Positions 19,093-28,333 of a stretch of DNA of 64,000 bases are shown in pieces. Both the position numbers and the translations under genes were made by a program. The DNA lies in the NCBI RefSeq assembly GCF_001306175.1, contig NZ_LGKN01000005.1, forward strand, positions 248,001-312,000, in the 5' to 3' direction. This DNA comes from Ardenticatena maritima (GTDB lineage: Bacteria; Chloroflexota; Anaerolineae; Ardenticatenales; Ardenticatenaceae). The first letter of the stretch is position 1. Each line of letters opens with the position of its first letter. Below the pieces are notes generated by a model, which had not been told where the DNA came from, made no database searches, and was given only the letters and a program-made list of their open reading frames with translations.

Positions 19093-19127
19093 AAAAAGCG
19101 GCGGTGAAACCCCGCCCACCGCCGCTT
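19093..19127 (-). terminator. Terminator overlapping the stop of the BtuF-like gene
   Basis: On the minus strand, AAGCGGCGGTG, 10-nt loop, CACCGCCGCTT, then TTT: a perfect 11-bp stem. The TAA stop of the BtuF-like gene (19126-19128) lies in the 5' arm. Confidence 0.85.
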
Positions 19128-19917
19128 ACGAGACCGCCAGGCTTTGCGCCAGTTGCAGGGCGTAGGGTACCCCTTCACGCAGGCGCACCCCATGCCACGC
19201 GAGCAGTTCACCATCCACCAGCCGCACGGCCACGCCCTCGCCCAGCGCCGCGCGGACTTCGGCGGCGTGCTCCTCGCGGAAGGGGTACGGCTCGGACGCC
19301 AGCAGCACCACATCGGGGCGCGCCGCGCGCAGCGTCTCCCAATCGAACGCGGGATAGCGCCCCTCAAAGACGTTGACGCCCCCTACAAGCGCCAGCAGGT
19401 TGCTGATGAAGGTCTCCGCGCCGGCGGCCATCCACGGTTCACGCCAGATGACGTAGGCAAAGCGCCAGGGGGGCGGCTGGGCGGCGCGCGCCTCCGCCAC
19501 CTTCCGCTCAATCTCCGCGGCCAGGCGCTCGGCCTGCGCGCGGCGGTTGAGCAGCGCGCCCAGCGTGCGAATATCGGCGACGGCCGCCTCCACCGTCAGC
19601 GGCTCCGCCACCCAGACGGGCACGCCGGCGGCTTCCAGCGCCTCCACATCTTCGCGGCGGTTCTCCTCCCGGTTGGCGAGCACCAGTTGGGGGCGCAGAG
19701 CCACAATGCGCTCGATTTTGGGGTTCTTGGTGCCGCCAATCCACTTATCGGGGGTGATGCGGTCGGCGGGATGAACGCAAAAGCGCGTGTAGCCGACCAG
19801 GGCGTCGCCCAACCCCAGCGCAAAAAGGGTTTCGGTGGTGCTGGGCACCAGGCTCACCAGCCGCTCCGGCTGCTGAATGGGCGCGAAGCATTTGCCGCGC
19901 ACGTCGCACAATTGCAT
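19126..19917 (-). CDS. BtuF-like helical-backbone metal/cobalamin receptor, no signal peptide
   Basis: Periplasmic-binding-protein-like fold of the TroA/BtuF class: LVSLVPSTTETLFALGLGD, a long backbone helix, then LRAARPDVVLLASEPYPF and the C-terminal WHGVRL segment. Known relatives bind corrinoids or haem for an ABC importer. ATG 19917 is set by AGGAGG 8 nt upstream. The protein begins MQLCDVRGKC, with no signal peptide or lipobox, so it is predicted to be cytoplasmic. No permease or ATPase is nearby. It could be an intracellular cobalamin or metal receptor, or an importer component that lost export; the nearby B12-dependent mutase system makes a corrinoid ligand attractive but unproven. 263 aa. 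Confidence 0.83.
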   Translation of the reverse strand: MQLCDVRGKCFAPIQQPERLVSLVPSTTETLFALGLGDALVGYTRFCVHPADRITPDKWIGGTKNPKIERIVALRPQLVLANREENRREDVEALEAAGVPVWVAEPLTVEAAVADIRTLGALLNRRAQAERLAAEIERKVAEARAAQPPPWRFAYVIWREPWMAAGAETFISNLLALVGGVNVFEGRYPAFDWETLRAARPDVVLLASEPYPFREEHAAEVRAALGEGVAVRLVDGELLAWHGVRLREGVPYALQLAQSLAVS

Positions 19918-19944
19918 GGGTCTGCCTCCTGTCTGCACAAGGTC

Positions 19945-22900
19945 TTATCCGTCCAACGCCCGCAGGTTGTTTTCCACAAACCGAATACGGTGGTGGTCGG
20001 GCGGGAGTGTGGCCCTGAGAATGCGCAGCGCCCGCTCATAGCAGGCCCGCGCCCCCTCCAGATCCCCCAGGGCCTGCAGCACACTCCCCAGGTTGTTCAC
20101 ATCGCGGGCCACGTTGGGGTGGTCGGGGCCGAAGACCGCCTCGTTGATGCGCAGCGCCCGCTCATAGCAGGCCCGCGCCCCCGCCAGGTCCCCCAGGTCC
20201 TGCAGCACACTCCCCAGGTTGTTCACATCGCGGGCCACCTTGGGGTGGTCGGGGCCGAAGGCCGCCTCGTCGATGCGCAGCGCCCGCTCGTAGCAGGCCC
20301 GCCCCCCCGCCAGGTCCCCCAGGGCCTGCAGCACACGCCCCAGGTTGTTCACATCGCGGGCCACGTTGGGGTGGTCGGGGCCGAAGGCTGCCTCGTCAAT
20401 GCGCAGCGCCCGCTCATAGCAGGCCCGCGCCCCTTCCAAATCCCCCAGGGCCTTTAGCACATACCCCAGGTTGTTCACATCGCGGGCCACATTGGGATGG
20501 TCGGGGCCAAAGGCCTCTTCATCTATCCGCAGCGCCCGCTCGTAGCAGGCCCGCGCCCCTTCCAGATCTCCCAGAGCCTGCAGCACAAGCCCCAGATTGT
20601 TCACCGCTGCGGCCACACGAGAATGCGATTCCCCCAGGTAATGCTCCCAAATGCGCAACGCTCGCTCATAGCAGGCCTGCGCTCCTTCTAAGTCCCCTAG
20701 GGCATACAACACACTACCCAGGTTGTTCACTGCCGCGGCCATATGGGGATGCGATTCCCCCAGGTGATGCTCCCAAATGCGCAACGCTCGCTCCAAGCAA
20801 GCCCGTGCTCCCGCCAAGTCCCCCAGGTCCTGCAGCACACTCCCCAGGTTGTTCACATCGCGGGCCACGTTGGGGTGGTCGGGGCCGAAGACCGCCTCGT
20901 CGATCCGCAGCGCCCGCTCATAGCAGGCCCGCGCCCCCGCCAGGTCCCCCAGGTCCTGCAGCACACTCCCCAGGTTGTTCACCCGAATGGCCACCTTGGG
21001 GTGGTCGGGGCCGAAGGCCGCCTCGTCGATGCGCAGCGCCCGCTCGTAGCAGGCCCGCCCCCCCGCCAGGTCCCCCAGGGCCTGCAGCACACGCCCCAGG
21101 TTGTTCACATCGCGGGCCACGTTGGGGTGGTCGGGGCCGAAGACCGCCTCGTCGATGCGCAGCGCCCGCTCAAAGCAGGCCCGCGCCCCCGCCAGGTCCC
21201 CCAGGTCCTGCAGCACACTCCCGAGGTTGTTCACCAGCGTTGCGACGTTGGGGTGCTCTTCGCCCAAATGGGCCTCCAAGATGCGCAGCGCCCGCTCAAA
21301 GCAGGCCCGCGCCCCGGCGTAGTCGGCCAGGGCGTGCAGGTGGTAGCCCAGTTCGCTCCACAGGCGGGCGGCGACCTCGGGAGCCAGGGCCTCGCCCCGT
21401 CCTGCCGCGGCGCGCAGGTGGGGCAGCAGCGGAGCAAAGAGGGCATAATCGCCCGTCCGATCCACGTGCTCGTTGGTCTCCCGTGCAAGGTCCGCCAGGG
21501 CTACCAGGAAGGTGTAGCCTTCGTCGGGGGTTTCCTCCGCCAAACGGCGGGCAAACTCCACCAGCAGGGGGTGCACCACCGGGCCTTCGGGGTCCTCCCG
21601 CCAGAGACCCAGTTCCAGCAGGCGGCCCAGCGCCAGCCCGCGGCGCTCGGCGTCGGGCTCCACCAGGCGCAGGATGTCGTCGGGAATGGGCGCGTTGGGG
21701 GCCAGGAAGGCGGCGGCGCGGAAGAGGCGGCGGGCGGTTTCGTTCTGCTCCTGCTCCCGGGAGGCGGTTTCGCCCCGCACCTTTTCATCTTGCAACTGCT
21801 CCCAGGAAAGGGCGAAGGTGGCCCACAGGTTCAGGTCGTGTTCCGTGGGGTTGCCCCATTCGGACTTCCAGTCCTGCATGGAGGGGTGGGCGAAGGGGTC
21901 CTCCAGCCGCGCCAGGTAGTCGGCCACGGAAAGGGTGCGCACGTAGTTCAGGTAGCGGCCGGCCAGTTCCAGCGCCAGGGGCAGATGGCCCAGCCGTTCG
22001 GCCAGGGCGTCCAGGTCGGCGTCGGCGGCGCGCTCGGGCGAGAGGTAGCGGCGCAGAAAGGCGCGGCTTTCGTCGGGGGTGAAGATATCCAGCGGCCGCA
22101 CGTCCAGCCCCAGATCGCGGGGCCACAGGCTGCGGCGGGCGGTGAGGAGCAGGCGCAGGGTGTGGTGGCGCAGGCGGCGCAGGGTCTCGCGGGCGGCGTC
22201 CACCTCTTCCAGGTTGTCCAGGATGACCAGGCGGGGACCGTCCTGCTGCCAGGCTTCCAGCACGCGACGGGCATACGCGGCCAAGTCTTCGCCCGCGCCG
22301 CGGGCCAGTCCCATTTCCTCGCCGTTGCGGGCAATCTGCTCCTCCAGCAGGTCGGGGTCGCGCAGGTCGAGCCAATGCACGCCCCGGAAGCGGTAGCCGT
22401 AGCGGTAGGCGAACTCCACGGCGATTTGCGTCTTGCCCACGCCGCCCAGGCCGGTGATGGCCTGGGTCACCAGCACGGCGGGGGCGGCGGCCGTTTCGCC
22501 GTCGGGGGGCAGCAGGGCGCGCGCCAGGTCGGCCAAGGCCGCCTCGCGGCCGATGAAAGCGGCGTTGCGCCCCAGGGGCAAGTGGGAGCCGGGGGGCAGT
22601 TCGCCGGGCAGGGTGAGGACCGGCTTGAGGGCCTCGGCCTGGGCAGGGTTCAGCGTCACGCGGTTGTGGTGGCCGATGATGATGACGCCGTGATTCACAT
22701 CGCCGTGCACCAGCACCCGCCCCTGCACAAGGGCGTCGCGCAGAGCGTGCAGGTCGTCCGCGGGCGGTGTCTCGCCCTGCGCCAGCCGCGCCAGCACCTC
22801 GTCCAGCCGCGCCAGCACCTGGGCGAAGCCGGCCTGCTGTTCGGCGCGCGCTTGCTGCACCAGGTGAAGCAGGACGGGCAGGGCGAAGTCGCGCAGGCGG

Positions 22901-23325
22901 GCCACCGCGCGCAGGAGCGCCTCGGTGTAGAGGCGGGCGGCTTCGGCGCGGCGCTCCGCGGGCAGGGTGGGCAGGTCGCGGTCGAAGGCGTCGCGCAGGG
23001 TGTCCTCCAGCCCGCGGGCGTCCAGCGCGGCGGGCAGGCGGGCCAGGGCCGCCTGCACCGCGGGCAGCGTGCCGAAGTCCAGGCTGTGAAAGAGGCGGCG
23101 CAGGTCGGCGTCGGGGCAGTTGGCGGGGTCCTGCAACCAGATGCGAGCAGCCTCAGCGGCGGCTTCCAGGCGGCGTTGGGTTTCGGCGTCGGTGAGCCAG
23201 GCGTCCAGGCGGGGGGCGAGTTCGGCCTCAATGAGCGCGTCGGCCAGGACGCCGGCGGTTTCCTCCCCCAGCCAGACGCGGGCCTGGTGTTTCAACAGAG
23301 CCGTCAACAGACGCACCACGGGCAT
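19945..23325 (-). CDS. STAND NTPase: N-terminal helical module, NB-ARC-like domain, TPR array
   Basis: Large signal-transduction ATPase of 1126 aa. Residues 1-200 are Leu/Ala/Arg-rich helices of no family I recognise (a possible effector or recruitment module). Residues 203-223 form a short strand-rich segment with HGDVNHGVIIIGHHNR. The NTPase has Walker A GLGGVGKT (292-299), Walker B LVILDNLEE and a sensor LLLTARR, then a winged-helix-like region. From about residue 656 come eleven TPR-type units of 42 residues (kinesin-light-chain style), ten of them opening VNNLG. The start is supported by AAGGAG 10 nt upstream. The DNA is richer in G+C and uses GCC/CTG/CAG more than its neighbours, a hint of transfer. 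Bacterial proteins of this build include antiphage sensors and regulators; which applies here cannot be told. Confidence 0.88.
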   Translation of the reverse strand: MPVVRLLTALLKHQARVWLGEETAGVLADALIEAELAPRLDAWLTDAETQRRLEAAAEAARIWLQDPANCPDADLRRLFHSLDFGTLPAVQAALARLPAALDARGLEDTLRDAFDRDLPTLPAERRAEAARLYTEALLRAVARLRDFALPVLLHLVQQARAEQQAGFAQVLARLDEVLARLAQGETPPADDLHALRDALVQGRVLVHGDVNHGVIIIGHHNRVTLNPAQAEALKPVLTLPGELPPGSHLPLGRNAAFIGREAALADLARALLPPDGETAAAPAVLVTQAITGLGGVGKTQIAVEFAYRYGYRFRGVHWLDLRDPDLLEEQIARNGEEMGLARGAGEDLAAYARRVLEAWQQDGPRLVILDNLEEVDAARETLRRLRHHTLRLLLTARRSLWPRDLGLDVRPLDIFTPDESRAFLRRYLSPERAADADLDALAERLGHLPLALELAGRYLNYVRTLSVADYLARLEDPFAHPSMQDWKSEWGNPTEHDLNLWATFALSWEQLQDEKVRGETASREQEQNETARRLFRAAAFLAPNAPIPDDILRLVEPDAERRGLALGRLLELGLWREDPEGPVVHPLLVEFARRLAEETPDEGYTFLVALADLARETNEHVDRTGDYALFAPLLPHLRAAAGRGEALAPEVAARLWSELGYHLHALADYAGARACFERALRILEAHLGEEHPNVATLVNNLGSVLQDLGDLAGARACFERALRIDEAVFGPDHPNVARDVNNLGRVLQALGDLAGGRACYERALRIDEAAFGPDHPKVAIRVNNLGSVLQDLGDLAGARACYERALRIDEAVFGPDHPNVARDVNNLGSVLQDLGDLAGARACLERALRIWEHHLGESHPHMAAAVNNLGSVLYALGDLEGAQACYERALRIWEHYLGESHSRVAAAVNNLGLVLQALGDLEGARACYERALRIDEEAFGPDHPNVARDVNNLGYVLKALGDLEGARACYERALRIDEAAFGPDHPNVARDVNNLGRVLQALGDLAGGRACYERALRIDEAAFGPDHPKVARDVNNLGSVLQDLGDLAGARACYERALRINEAVFGPDHPNVARDVNNLGSVLQALGDLEGARACYERALRILRATLPPDHHRIRFVENNLRALDG
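19975..21234 (-). repeat. Ten tandem 126-bp TPR-coding repeats
   Basis: Ten in-frame units of exactly 126 bp (42 codons) inside the STAND gene; a diverged eleventh lies at 21235-21360. Neighbouring units are near-identical in DNA, and the three-unit block 20101-20478 closely resembles the block 20857-21234, six units (756 bp) away. Units at 20605-20856 are more diverged (WEHHLGESH-type sequence). Confidence 0.93.
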
Positions 23326-23364
23326 GGCGCTGCTCCTTCCACTTCACCCTCATCGTTAGGGTGG

Positions 23365-23394
23365 AGTATAGCGCGATTGAAAAAACATGTCATT
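23365..23394 (-). promoter_or_regulatory. Putative promoter of the STAND gene
   Basis: On the minus strand, ATGACA (-35), 18-bp spacer, TATACT (-10), about 40 nt upstream of the start codon. The -35 is one base off consensus. Confidence 0.5.
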
Positions 23395-23425
23395 TCCGCG
23401 GCGGGGCGCGCCCCGCTCCAGCGGT

Positions 23426-23455
23426 TTGACAGAGCCGACCACCACCCCCTACAAT
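23426..23455 (+). promoter_or_regulatory. Sigma-70-type promoter of radC
   Basis: TTGACA (23426-23431), 18-bp spacer, TACAAT (23450-23455). It lies about 85 nt upstream of the radC start. Confidence 0.7.
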
Positions 23456-23539
23456 GGCGGCGTGCATTGCATGCTCACATCGCCTCCGACAGTTCACCAC
23501 GCCGTACCACGCGAACAACCGACCTCAGGAGCCTTCCGC

Positions 23540-24259
23540 ATGTCCTCACAGGATGAACAGGAATACCGCCCCTTGATGATGCGCGACCTGCCGTTTGATG
23601 AACGCCCGCGCGAACGCCTGCTGCAACACGGGCCGGGCGTCCTCTCCGACGCCGAGTTGCTGGCCATTCTCCTGCGCACCGGCGTGCGCGGCATGAACGT
23701 GGTGGCGCTGAGCCAGCACCTGCTGGTGCATTTTGGCGGCCTGCTGGGGCTTTCACGCGCCGACGCGCTCGACATTCAGCAGAGCGCGAAGGGGCTGGGA
23801 CCCGCCAAAACGGCGCAACTGCTCGCCGCGCTCGAAATCGGGCGTCGCCTGGCGCGCCTCACCCCCGAAGCCCGCGCCAAAATCGGTTCACCCGAAGACG
23901 CCGCCCGCCTGCTGATGCCCGACATGATGCACCTGACGCAAGAAGTCATGCGCGTGGTGCTCCTCGACACGAAGAATACGGTCATGGCGGTCAAAACGCT
24001 CTACAAAGGCAGCCTCAACGCCTCGGTGGTGCGCGTCGCCGAAGTCTTCCGCGACGCCATCCGCGCCAACGCGGCCGCCATTCTCATCGCCCACAATCAC
24101 CCCAGCGGCGACCCCACGCCCAGCCCCGAAGACGTGCGCGTCACCCAAAGCATTGTCGAAGCGGGGCGCTTGCTCGACATCAAAGTGCTCGACCATCTGG
24201 TCATTGGGCAGAACCGCTGGGTCAGCCTGCGCGAGCGCGGGCTAGGCGGCTTCATCTAA
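23540..24259 (+). CDS. radC: RadC family JAB-domain protein
   Basis: Member of the RadC/UPF0758 family: an N-terminal helix-hairpin-helix part (LSDAELLAILLRTGVRG, KGLGPAKTAQLLAALE) and a C-terminal JAB/MPN metalloprotease-like domain with the HxHPSGD motif (HNHPSGDPTPSPED). 239 aa, the usual size. I chose ATG 23540 because AGGAG lies 9 nt upstream; an in-frame ATG at 23387 is upstream of the promoter. The historical DNA-repair role is doubtful and the true function is unsettled. It may be co-transcribed with comEC, which begins 27 nt downstream; both may relate to DNA uptake or processing. Confidence 0.94.
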   Translation: MSSQDEQEYRPLMMRDLPFDERPRERLLQHGPGVLSDAELLAILLRTGVRGMNVVALSQHLLVHFGGLLGLSRADALDIQQSAKGLGPAKTAQLLAALEIGRRLARLTPEARAKIGSPEDAARLLMPDMMHLTQEVMRVVLLDTKNTVMAVKTLYKGSLNASVVRVAEVFRDAIRANAAAILIAHNHPSGDPTPSPEDVRVTQSIVEAGRLLDIKVLDHLVIGQNRWVSLRERGLGGFI

Positions 24260-24286
24260 TCGCCCTCATCCCACAAGGAGCGTGCC

Positions 24287-26728
24287 ATGACCTCGCTTCC
24301 ACCGCTGACCGCGGTTGTGGTCGCCTGGTTGCTGGGCATTGTCGCCGCCGCTCACCTGCGCCTGCCGGTCTGGGCGTGGGGGGCGCTCGCCCTCGTCGCC
24401 CTGCTGGGCGCCGGGGCGTATCGGCGGCATGCGTGGCGGCGCATTCATCCCGCGGACATTGTCTTTCGCGTGCACCCCCTGCACGATACGCGCCTGCTGG
24501 CGTTGCTCCTACTGGCGGCGTGGGCGGGCGGCGGGGCGCGTACCGCCTGGGCAACCCCCACGTTCGACAGCGCCGCCCTCGCACGCTACAACGACCTGGG
24601 CGCGCGTGTGGGCGTCGAGGGGTGGGTGGCGGCCTACCCCGAACGGGACGGCACGCGCCAACGCCTGCGGCTGCGCGCCGAAGCCATCACCCTGCCGGAT
24701 GGACGGCGCGCCCCCGTGCAGGGCGATTTCATCGTCTCGCTGGGGCGCTACCCCGCCTACCACTACGGCGACCGTCTGCTGGTGCGCGGTTTGCTGGAAA
24801 CGCCCCCCACGTTCGACGATTTCGACTACCGCGCCTATCTGGCGCGCAAAGGTGTGTATAGCCTCATGCGGCGGGCGTCCGCCACGCTGCTGGAAGAGGG
24901 GCGCGGGCGTCTGTTCTACCGCTTGCTCTACGCCCTGCGCGACCGCGCCTCGGCGACGTTGAACGCCATCACGCCGGAACCGCATGCGGCGCTGCTCAAC
25001 GGCATCTTGCTCGGCATCGAAAGCGGCATCCCCGACGACCTCATGGAAGCCTTCAACCGTACCGGCACCACGCACATCATCGTCATTTCGGGCTTCAACA
25101 TTTCCATCATCGCGGGGCTTTTTCTGGCGCTGGGCAAACGGCTGGTGGGGGAACGCCGCGCCACCTGGCTGGCGGTGGGGGGCGTGGCGCTCTACGCGCT
25201 GCTCGTCGGGGCGGACGCCGCCGTCAGCCGCGCGGCGCTAATGGGCATCCTCTACGTGGTCGCCCTGCACATGGGGCGGCGCAGTCTGGCGCTGAACTCG
25301 CTCGCCGCCAGCGCGCTGGTCATGACCTTGCTCAACCCCTTCACGCTCTACGACCTCGGCTTTCAACTCTCGGCGCTCGCCACGCTGGCGCTCATCCTTT
25401 TCGTGCCGACGCTCACCGCCTGGGTGGAAGCGCGGTTGGCATGGCTGGGGGCTCGCCGCGCCACCGTCATGGCGCTGTTGAACGACGCGCTCATCGTCAC
25501 GTTCGCGGCGCAACTGCTCACCACGCCGCTCATCGTCAGCGTGTTTGGGCGGCTTTCCATCGTCTCGCTGCTCACCAACCTGCTGATTCTCCCCGTGCAA
25601 TCGTGGGTCATGCTGGGGGGCGGGGCGGCGCTGCTGGCGGGGTTGGTCTGGCTGCCGCTGGGGCGCGCGCTGGCGTGGATACCGTGGTTGGGGCTGACGT
25701 GGACGTTTGCCATGGTGGAATGGACGGCGCGCTTGCCGCTCGCCAGCGTGGACGTGGGGCGTTTCGGCACGCGCAGCCTGCTGGGCTACTACGTGGGGCT
25801 GGCGCTCGCCTGGGGCTACGCCACTCAACCCACCTGGCGCGAACGGGCGCGCACACTCTGGCACACTTCCATCGCCCGCCGGCAGACGGTGGGGCTGGCG
25901 GCGCTGGTGGTGTTCGCCACACTGCCCTGGCTGGCGGCGCAACACGCCCCCGACGGGCGTTTGCACCTCTACGCCCTCGACGTCGGGCAAGGCGACGCCC
26001 TGCTCATCATCACCCCCGACGGCAAGCAACTGCTGGTGGACGGCGGCAACGACCCGCAATTGCTGCTCGCGCGCGTGGGCAGGCGTTTGCCGCCGTGGGA
26101 CCGCACGCTCGACGCGCTCATCCTCACCCACGCCGACGCCGACCATTTGGGCGGCTTGCCCGGTCTGCTGGAACGCTACGACGTGGCGATGGTCATTCAC
26201 CCCGGATTGGCGGATACGACCGCGCTGTGGGACGCCTGGGAAACGGCGCTGGCGCAGGAGCAGACGCGCCTGGTGGAAGCGCGGCGGGGGCAACGCCTCA
26301 TGCTGGGGGATGGCGTGCGGCTGGACGTGTTGGGACCGCCGCGCCCCTACGTGCAGAGCGAGCGCGTGGAAAACGACAATTCGGTGGTGGTGCGCCTGCG
26401 CTACGGGGCGTTTTGCGCGCTCTTGACGGGCGATATTGAAGCGCCCGCCGAAGCCGAACTGGTGCGCAGCGGCATGCTGACGCCCTGCGCCGTGCTCAAA
26501 GTAGCGCACCATGGCAGCGCCTCATCCACCACGCGCCCCTTTCTGGACGCGGTGCGCCCCCGGTTTGCCCTGCTCTCCGTAGGGGCGGACAACCGCTATG
26601 GGCATCCCAACGACGCCGTGCTGGACCGTCTGCAACAGGCGGGGGTGCGCGTCTGGCGCACCGACCAGGACGGGACCCTGCACCTGGCGACCGATGGGCG
26701 CACGCTCTGGTTTGAAGCGGAACGCTGA
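24287..26728 (+). CDS. comEC: DNA internalization channel ComEC/Rec2
   Basis: Polytopic membrane protein that passes single-stranded DNA into the cell during natural transformation. N-terminal membrane helices are followed by an OB-like soluble part (about residues 80-200). The competence domain has LLNGILLGIESGIPDDLMEAF and HIIVISGFNISIIAGL. The C-terminal metallo-beta-lactamase-like domain has LDVGQGDALLI, HADADHLGG and VAHHGSASST. 813 aa is full length and all three regions are intact. No comEA or pilus genes are in the window. Confidence 0.94.
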   Translation: MTSLPPLTAVVVAWLLGIVAAAHLRLPVWAWGALALVALLGAGAYRRHAWRRIHPADIVFRVHPLHDTRLLALLLLAAWAGGGARTAWATPTFDSAALARYNDLGARVGVEGWVAAYPERDGTRQRLRLRAEAITLPDGRRAPVQGDFIVSLGRYPAYHYGDRLLVRGLLETPPTFDDFDYRAYLARKGVYSLMRRASATLLEEGRGRLFYRLLYALRDRASATLNAITPEPHAALLNGILLGIESGIPDDLMEAFNRTGTTHIIVISGFNISIIAGLFLALGKRLVGERRATWLAVGGVALYALLVGADAAVSRAALMGILYVVALHMGRRSLALNSLAASALVMTLLNPFTLYDLGFQLSALATLALILFVPTLTAWVEARLAWLGARRATVMALLNDALIVTFAAQLLTTPLIVSVFGRLSIVSLLTNLLILPVQSWVMLGGGAALLAGLVWLPLGRALAWIPWLGLTWTFAMVEWTARLPLASVDVGRFGTRSLLGYYVGLALAWGYATQPTWRERARTLWHTSIARRQTVGLAALVVFATLPWLAAQHAPDGRLHLYALDVGQGDALLIITPDGKQLLVDGGNDPQLLLARVGRRLPPWDRTLDALILTHADADHLGGLPGLLERYDVAMVIHPGLADTTALWDAWETALAQEQTRLVEARRGQRLMLGDGVRLDVLGPPRPYVQSERVENDNSVVVRLRYGAFCALLTGDIEAPAEAELVRSGMLTPCAVLKVAHHGSASSTTRPFLDAVRPRFALLSVGADNRYGHPNDAVLDRLQQAGVRVWRTDQDGTLHLATDGRTLWFEAER

Positions 26729-26743
26729 GAGGCAGGGCGCACG

Positions 26744-26781
26744 AAAAAAGCCCTGTCGGGCGTTGGCGTTCCGACAGGGCT
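26744..26781 (-). terminator. Terminator of the mutase-accessory operon (minus strand)
   Basis: On the minus strand, AGCCCTGTCGG, 11-nt loop, CCGACAGGGCT, then TTTTT. Perfect 11-bp stem 24 nt past the GNAT stop codon. It also sits in the 3' region of the convergent comEC. Confidence 0.88.
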
Positions 26782-26805
26782 GGCGATACCGCAATGAAGA
26801 AGCGG

Positions 26806-27381
26806 CTACGTCAGAAAAAGCCCCATGAAAATGTTATGCGTGTATGTGCCGCGGGGCGTGCGCACCGCGCGGCGCTGGACGGCTTCGACTTCAAACCCCA
26901 GCGAGCGGTAGAGGTGTACCGCGGGGGCGTTGTTGGCGAACACTTCCAACTCGGCTTTCTCATAGCCCACCACGCGGCACCACTCGATGAGCGTTTTCAT
27001 CATCTCGCGCCCCACACCCCGGTTGCGCGCGAACGGCAACAGCCAAATGCTCAGCGTCGCCACGTGAAAATCCTTCTCGCCAAAGCGCCCTGGTCGCGCG
27101 GTTGCCAGACCGGCGAAATCATCTTCCACCTCGGCAACCAGGTAGAGATAGCGGGGCATTTTGAGCGAGACCATAAACTCGTTGGCGACCTGCCCAATGC
27201 TCACGTCTTCAACGCCAATGTGGAAACTCTGGCGCGAGACATACCCCAACCCGCTTGCCGCACGCCAGACATCACGCCGCTTCATGGGGCGCAGCACAAC
27301 CGGCGCGCCGTCCTTGGTGGACGTGCGCACAGGCCAATCAATATGGGCTGCCGGTGGCGTGTGGGTATGCTGTCGAACCAT
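26806..27381 (-). CDS. GNAT family N-acetyltransferase
   Basis: Acetyl-CoA-dependent acetyltransferase: motif A is LSIWLLPFARNRGVGREMMK (R/QxxGxG/A pattern) and motif B lies in AVHLYRSLGFEVEAVQ. ATG 27381 follows the meaB stop by one base and has GAAGGGTG upstream; the longer frame to 27618 lies inside meaB and is rejected. 191 aa. Being last in the operon after the B12-binding mutase subunit and meaB may be incidental. Acetyl acceptor unknown. Confidence 0.88.
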   Translation of the reverse strand: MVRQHTHTPPAAHIDWPVRTSTKDGAPVVLRPMKRRDVWRAASGLGYVSRQSFHIGVEDVSIGQVANEFMVSLKMPRYLYLVAEVEDDFAGLATARPGRFGEKDFHVATLSIWLLPFARNRGVGREMMKTLIEWCRVVGYEKAELEVFANNAPAVHLYRSLGFEVEAVQRRAVRTPRGTYTHNIFMGLFLT

Positions 27382-27382
27382 A

Positions 27383-28333
27383 TCACCCTTCCAGAAGCCG
27401 GTGCGCCGCGGTGTATGGGTCAATGCCGCGCCGTGTAATCTCGTCAAGCGTGCGCTCATACTCGCCGGGCGGCAATTGGCGTCGCAAGCGCGCCACCAAC
27501 TCACGGCGCAAAATCCGTTCGAACTCATTTTCGGCGCGGATACGCACACGGGTTTGCCATTCGCCGCTCTCTTCCAGGTAGCGGCGGTGGGCTTCGATCG
27601 CGTCCGCGACCTCGGCAACGCCTTCGCCGCGCGTCGCCACCGTCGGCAAGATGGGAATCTTCCAATCCGAGCGCGGATGCCCCAAATCGAGCATCATGCG
27701 GAGTGTGCGCATCACACGGACAGCGTCGGGGTGGTCGGCTTTGTTGACGACGAAAATGTCGGCGATTTCGAGCAAGCCCGCCTTGATGCTCTGCACATCA
27801 TCGCCCAAGCCCGGCACTTCGATGACAATGGTGGTGTGCGCTTCGCGGGCAATGTCCACTTCCACCTGCCCCGCGCCCACCGTTTCGATGAAAATGATAT
27901 CGAAGCCCGCGGCGTCCAGCACCGAAACGACATCGCCCGTTGCGCGCGCCAGCCCCCCCAGGCTCCCGCGCGTCGCCATGCTGCGGATGAACACGCCCGC
28001 ATCGCCCGTGTGGTCGCGCATGCGGATGCGGTCGCCCAACAGCGCCCCCCCGGAAAAGGGGCTGGTGGGGTCAATGGCGACAATCGCCACGCGCTTGTCG
28101 CGCGCGCGAAACTCCTTCGTCAAGGCGTTGACGAGGGTGCTCTTCCCCGCGCCCGGCGGTCCCGTCACCCCGACGATATGCGCTTGCCCGGTGCGGGGGT
28201 AGAGTTGCGCGAGAATGGCCTCGCCCACCGCGCCGCCGTTTTCCACGCGGGTAATCGCACGCGCCAGCGCCCGACGGTCGCCTGCTAGCAAGCGTTCAAC
28301 CAGTTCAACGGCTTCCTGGGGTGGCGTGCTCAT
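27383..28333 (-). CDS. meaB: Mutase-associated G-protein chaperone MeaB
   Basis: P-loop GTPase that gates adenosylcobalamin loading into, and protects, B12-dependent acyl-CoA mutases. Walker A is GPPGAGKS (58-65); the Mg/base motifs are visible in [20 protein letters not shown], the switch region in [14 protein letters not shown], and NKAD gives guanine specificity. 316 aa matches MeaB. The ATG overlaps the stop of the B12-binding subunit gene by 4 bp, so the small subunit and its chaperone are translationally coupled. Confidence 0.95.
   Translation of the reverse strand: MSTPPQEAVELVERLLAGDRRALARAITRVENGGAVGEAILAQLYPRTGQAHIVGVTGPPGAGKSTLVNALTKEFRARDKRVAIVAIDPTSPFSGGALLGDRIRMRDHTGDAGVFIRSMATRGSLGGLARATGDVVSVLDAAGFDIIFIETVGAGQVEVDIAREAHTTIVIEVPGLGDDVQSIKAGLLEIADIFVVNKADHPDAVRVMRTLRMMLDLGHPRSDWKIPILPTVATRGEGVAEVADAIEAHRRYLEESGEWQTRVRIRAENEFERILRRELVARLRRQLPPGEYERTLDEITRRGIDPYTAAHRLLEG

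Noticed and set aside
19975-21234. Regular repeats considered as a CRISPR array
   Set aside because: The repeats are 126 bp, contiguous without unique spacers, and code for TPR units in frame.
20743-23556. A 937-residue plus-strand frame opposite the STAND gene
   Set aside because: Its repeats are simply the reverse reading of the TPR repeats; it has no ribosome site or known domain.
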